A stretch of 24,813 nt of DNA from Bacteroidota bacterium (GTDB taxonomy: Bacteria > Bacteroidota > Bacteroidia > AKYH767-A > OLB10): contig JADJOZ010000011.1 of assembly GCA_016713525.1 (NCBI GenBank), positions 140,001 through 164,813 of the forward strand. The letters run 5' to 3'. Below the pieces are notes generated by a model, which did no database searches, had not been told where the DNA came from, and worked only from the letters and a program-made list of their open reading frames with translations. Within the stretch, counting starts at the first letter, position 1. Each line of letters starts with the position of its first letter. Of this stretch, positions 23,135 through 24,813 are shown one piece after another. Position numbers and translations under genes: made by a program.

Positions 23135-24813
23135 ATGAGAATTGCTTTTCCTTTGTGTACCTGATATTCATTTGTAATAGTTCACAGGCGCAATGGGTAC
23201 AAACAAATGGGCCGCATGGTGGTGAAATTGTTTGTCGGCAGGAAGCGGAAATGTTTTTAGGTTTCGAGTTATACCGAGATGCAACCTGGTGGGCAAAGTT
23301 ATTTAGTTCCACCGATTCAGGAAACACCTGGACTCCTGTATTAGATGTGAAATTTACTACATTTACAGGAATAGTTTTTCATGACACATCCATTTACGTT
23401 TGTGCTATGGATACCGGCATATTTATTTCAAATGATGATGGATTAAACTGGTATAATAGCACGTCTGCTTTCTTTAGCGAATCATACTTTATGATGCAAC
23501 AGTTTGCGATGATAAACTTTTTGCATGTGGAAATGGAGTTTATATGATTTGAGGATGGGGGAGTAAGCTGGACTTCTCGGTATCAGCGGGGGATTAAGCA
23601 CAACGAAGACATACTCTGACATCACTTGATAGTTTGGATTTGTTTGCTACAGCAACACAGTGGAAGTTTATCATTCATCGGATTTCGGTCAAAACTGGCA
23701 GATAGCAAACAATGGAATTACCGGAATAGATTTGCCATATTGGAACGCGTACGGATTCGACTGCAATTATTGAACATTTTCTGATGGTGTTTATGTTTCT
23801 AACGATTTGAAGCCAAACAGGTTTAATACTTATTTTCCGGTAAATACAATCCGTAATGTTGGTTTCCACGGTGATACTTTTTACTGGTACTGATTGGAAG
23901 ATTCGGTGTATCAATCAACAGATGGAGGGGTGGGCTGGAGTAGAAGAAAAATGCAGTCGTTCCCTGATTGTACGAGATTAACCAGATAACCATGATTATA
24001 ACGCGCCAAATTACACTAATTAGTACAGACGGTAGGATTATATAATCACATCATTTCCCGGGATTCATGCACAATTGATTGACTACCGGCTGTGGATTGT
24101 AGAAATGAGCGGTTTTGGTAGACGTAATATTTGCTGGTACTATATACGAAAACGGACCGAGTGCAGGAATAGTAGTATCCAAATACAACGGCGAAACACG
24201 GTCTGCTGTAACAAACGGATTGCCCGGGATAACCCCATTATGCAAATAAGGCCCATATCGTCTTTGGCTGGGACAACAAATGTTATTGTCTCTGGGGCGT
24301 AATGATGGTTTATTTTATCTGCAGACACTGGCAGCACAGGGTTACCAAGTATAATGGTGATTCCAGCAGCACACACGCATGCTTTGACCATTTATCAGGA
24401 ATAATATATGCAATAAACGATTGAGGATAAATTTATTCAATAATTGATCTGGCTCAAGCTGGAGTCTGTTTTCATCAATTCCACAAATTTTATCCACTGT
24501 AAATGTTTCAAAAGTTGAAATCAGGGGATTCTGTTATTTATGTAGTAGCAGGAGCTGTTACGGGAATGTTTAAATCGATAGATTGGCCAAACTTGGCCTA
24601 CCTTCAGCAACAATGGCTTGACTCCGCTTGAATGTATGGGCAATGGCAACTTAAAGATAGTATTATAATTGTTGGAACAATAAACCTGATGGCTTGTTTA
24701 TCTCATACAATTTGGGAGCGAATTGGTCTTTGATTACTTTTAACAATCCCCCTTCATTAGTTCCAGATGTTGTAATTGTAAATAGTGTGCTACTTGCTGC
24801 AACCAGGCAGGGA
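23135..24813 (+). pseudogene. Heavily decayed secreted Asp-box propeller gene, running off the window
   Basis: The ATG at 23135 and the frame shared with 23155 rebuild a signal peptide (M-R-I-A-F-P-F-V-Y-L-I-F-I-C-N-S-S-Q-A-Q-W) after one missing T. The sequence then shows propeller features in changing frames: S-T-D-S-G-N-T-W, S-N-D-D-G-L-N-W, F-E-D-G-G-V-S-W, S-S-D-F-G-Q-N-W, N-D-G-L-F-Y near 24300, and finally N-N-K-P-D-G-L-F-I-S-Y-N-L-G-A-N-W up to the last base. I count about ten or more frame changes in 1.7 kb. The product was a sialidase/YCF48-like, Sec-exported repeat protein, probably with a T9SS tail beyond the window. Two - strand ORFs inside it are shadows. Confidence 0.6.

Noticed and set aside
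24051..24391. Two overlapping - strand ORFs with fair-looking protein sequence
   Set aside because: The + strand shows propeller sequence in pieces across the same bases (N-G-L-P-G, S-G-A…N-D-G-L-F-Y), so these are mirror readings of the decayed gene.

Overview
The window looks like an accessory stretch of an AT-rich Bacteroidota chromosome. I infer the phylum from Por/type IX secretion (T9SS) C-terminal sorting domains on propeller proteins, several short lipoprotein signals, signal peptides ending in Q (…AQ, …GQ), the absence of clear Shine-Dalgarno sites, and TAnnTTTG-type promoter boxes. I cannot name a genus. No rRNA, tRNA, CRISPR array, transposase or integrase was seen.

Every gene I can support lies on the + strand. 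Layout: (a) 106-5076: a NylB-like serine hydrolase lipoprotein, two small unknown lipoproteins, a T9SS-exported YCF48/Asp-box propeller and a lone Reg_prop propeller lipoprotein. (b) 5284-8690: two VOC proteins, an AraC regulator, OsmC, a nitrilase-family amidohydrolase and a DinB/YfiT-like protein, closely spaced and perhaps one stress or detoxification unit. (c) 8849-14769: a secreted HExxH zinc protease, a J-like membrane protein without HPD, a GNAT acetyltransferase, two secreted unknowns, a NUDIX hydrolase and an alpha/beta hydrolase. (d) 15115-17367: a tightly overlapping operon of DoxX-like protein, DUF2071 protein, membrane-anchored methyltransferase and four-helix membrane protein. 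(e) 17764-19174: a secreted unknown and a RibD/DHFR-like reductase. (f) 19296 to the end: a graveyard in which a second YCF48-T9SS gene, an outer-membrane-type protein, a DUF6567-like lipoprotein, a small His/Cys protein and a third Asp-box propeller are all broken.

Two otherwise healthy genes (11627-12554 and the DoxX-like gene) are each broken by a one-base shift at a poly-T run. These may be real mutations, phase switches or sequencing errors. Related palindromic segments sit in at least three intergenic spaces (about 1221-1354, 2611-2638, 5101-5240). The single orientation, the unrelated single-gene functions and these spacers together resemble a cassette array, but I found no integrase and no clean attC core, so this stays a hypothesis.
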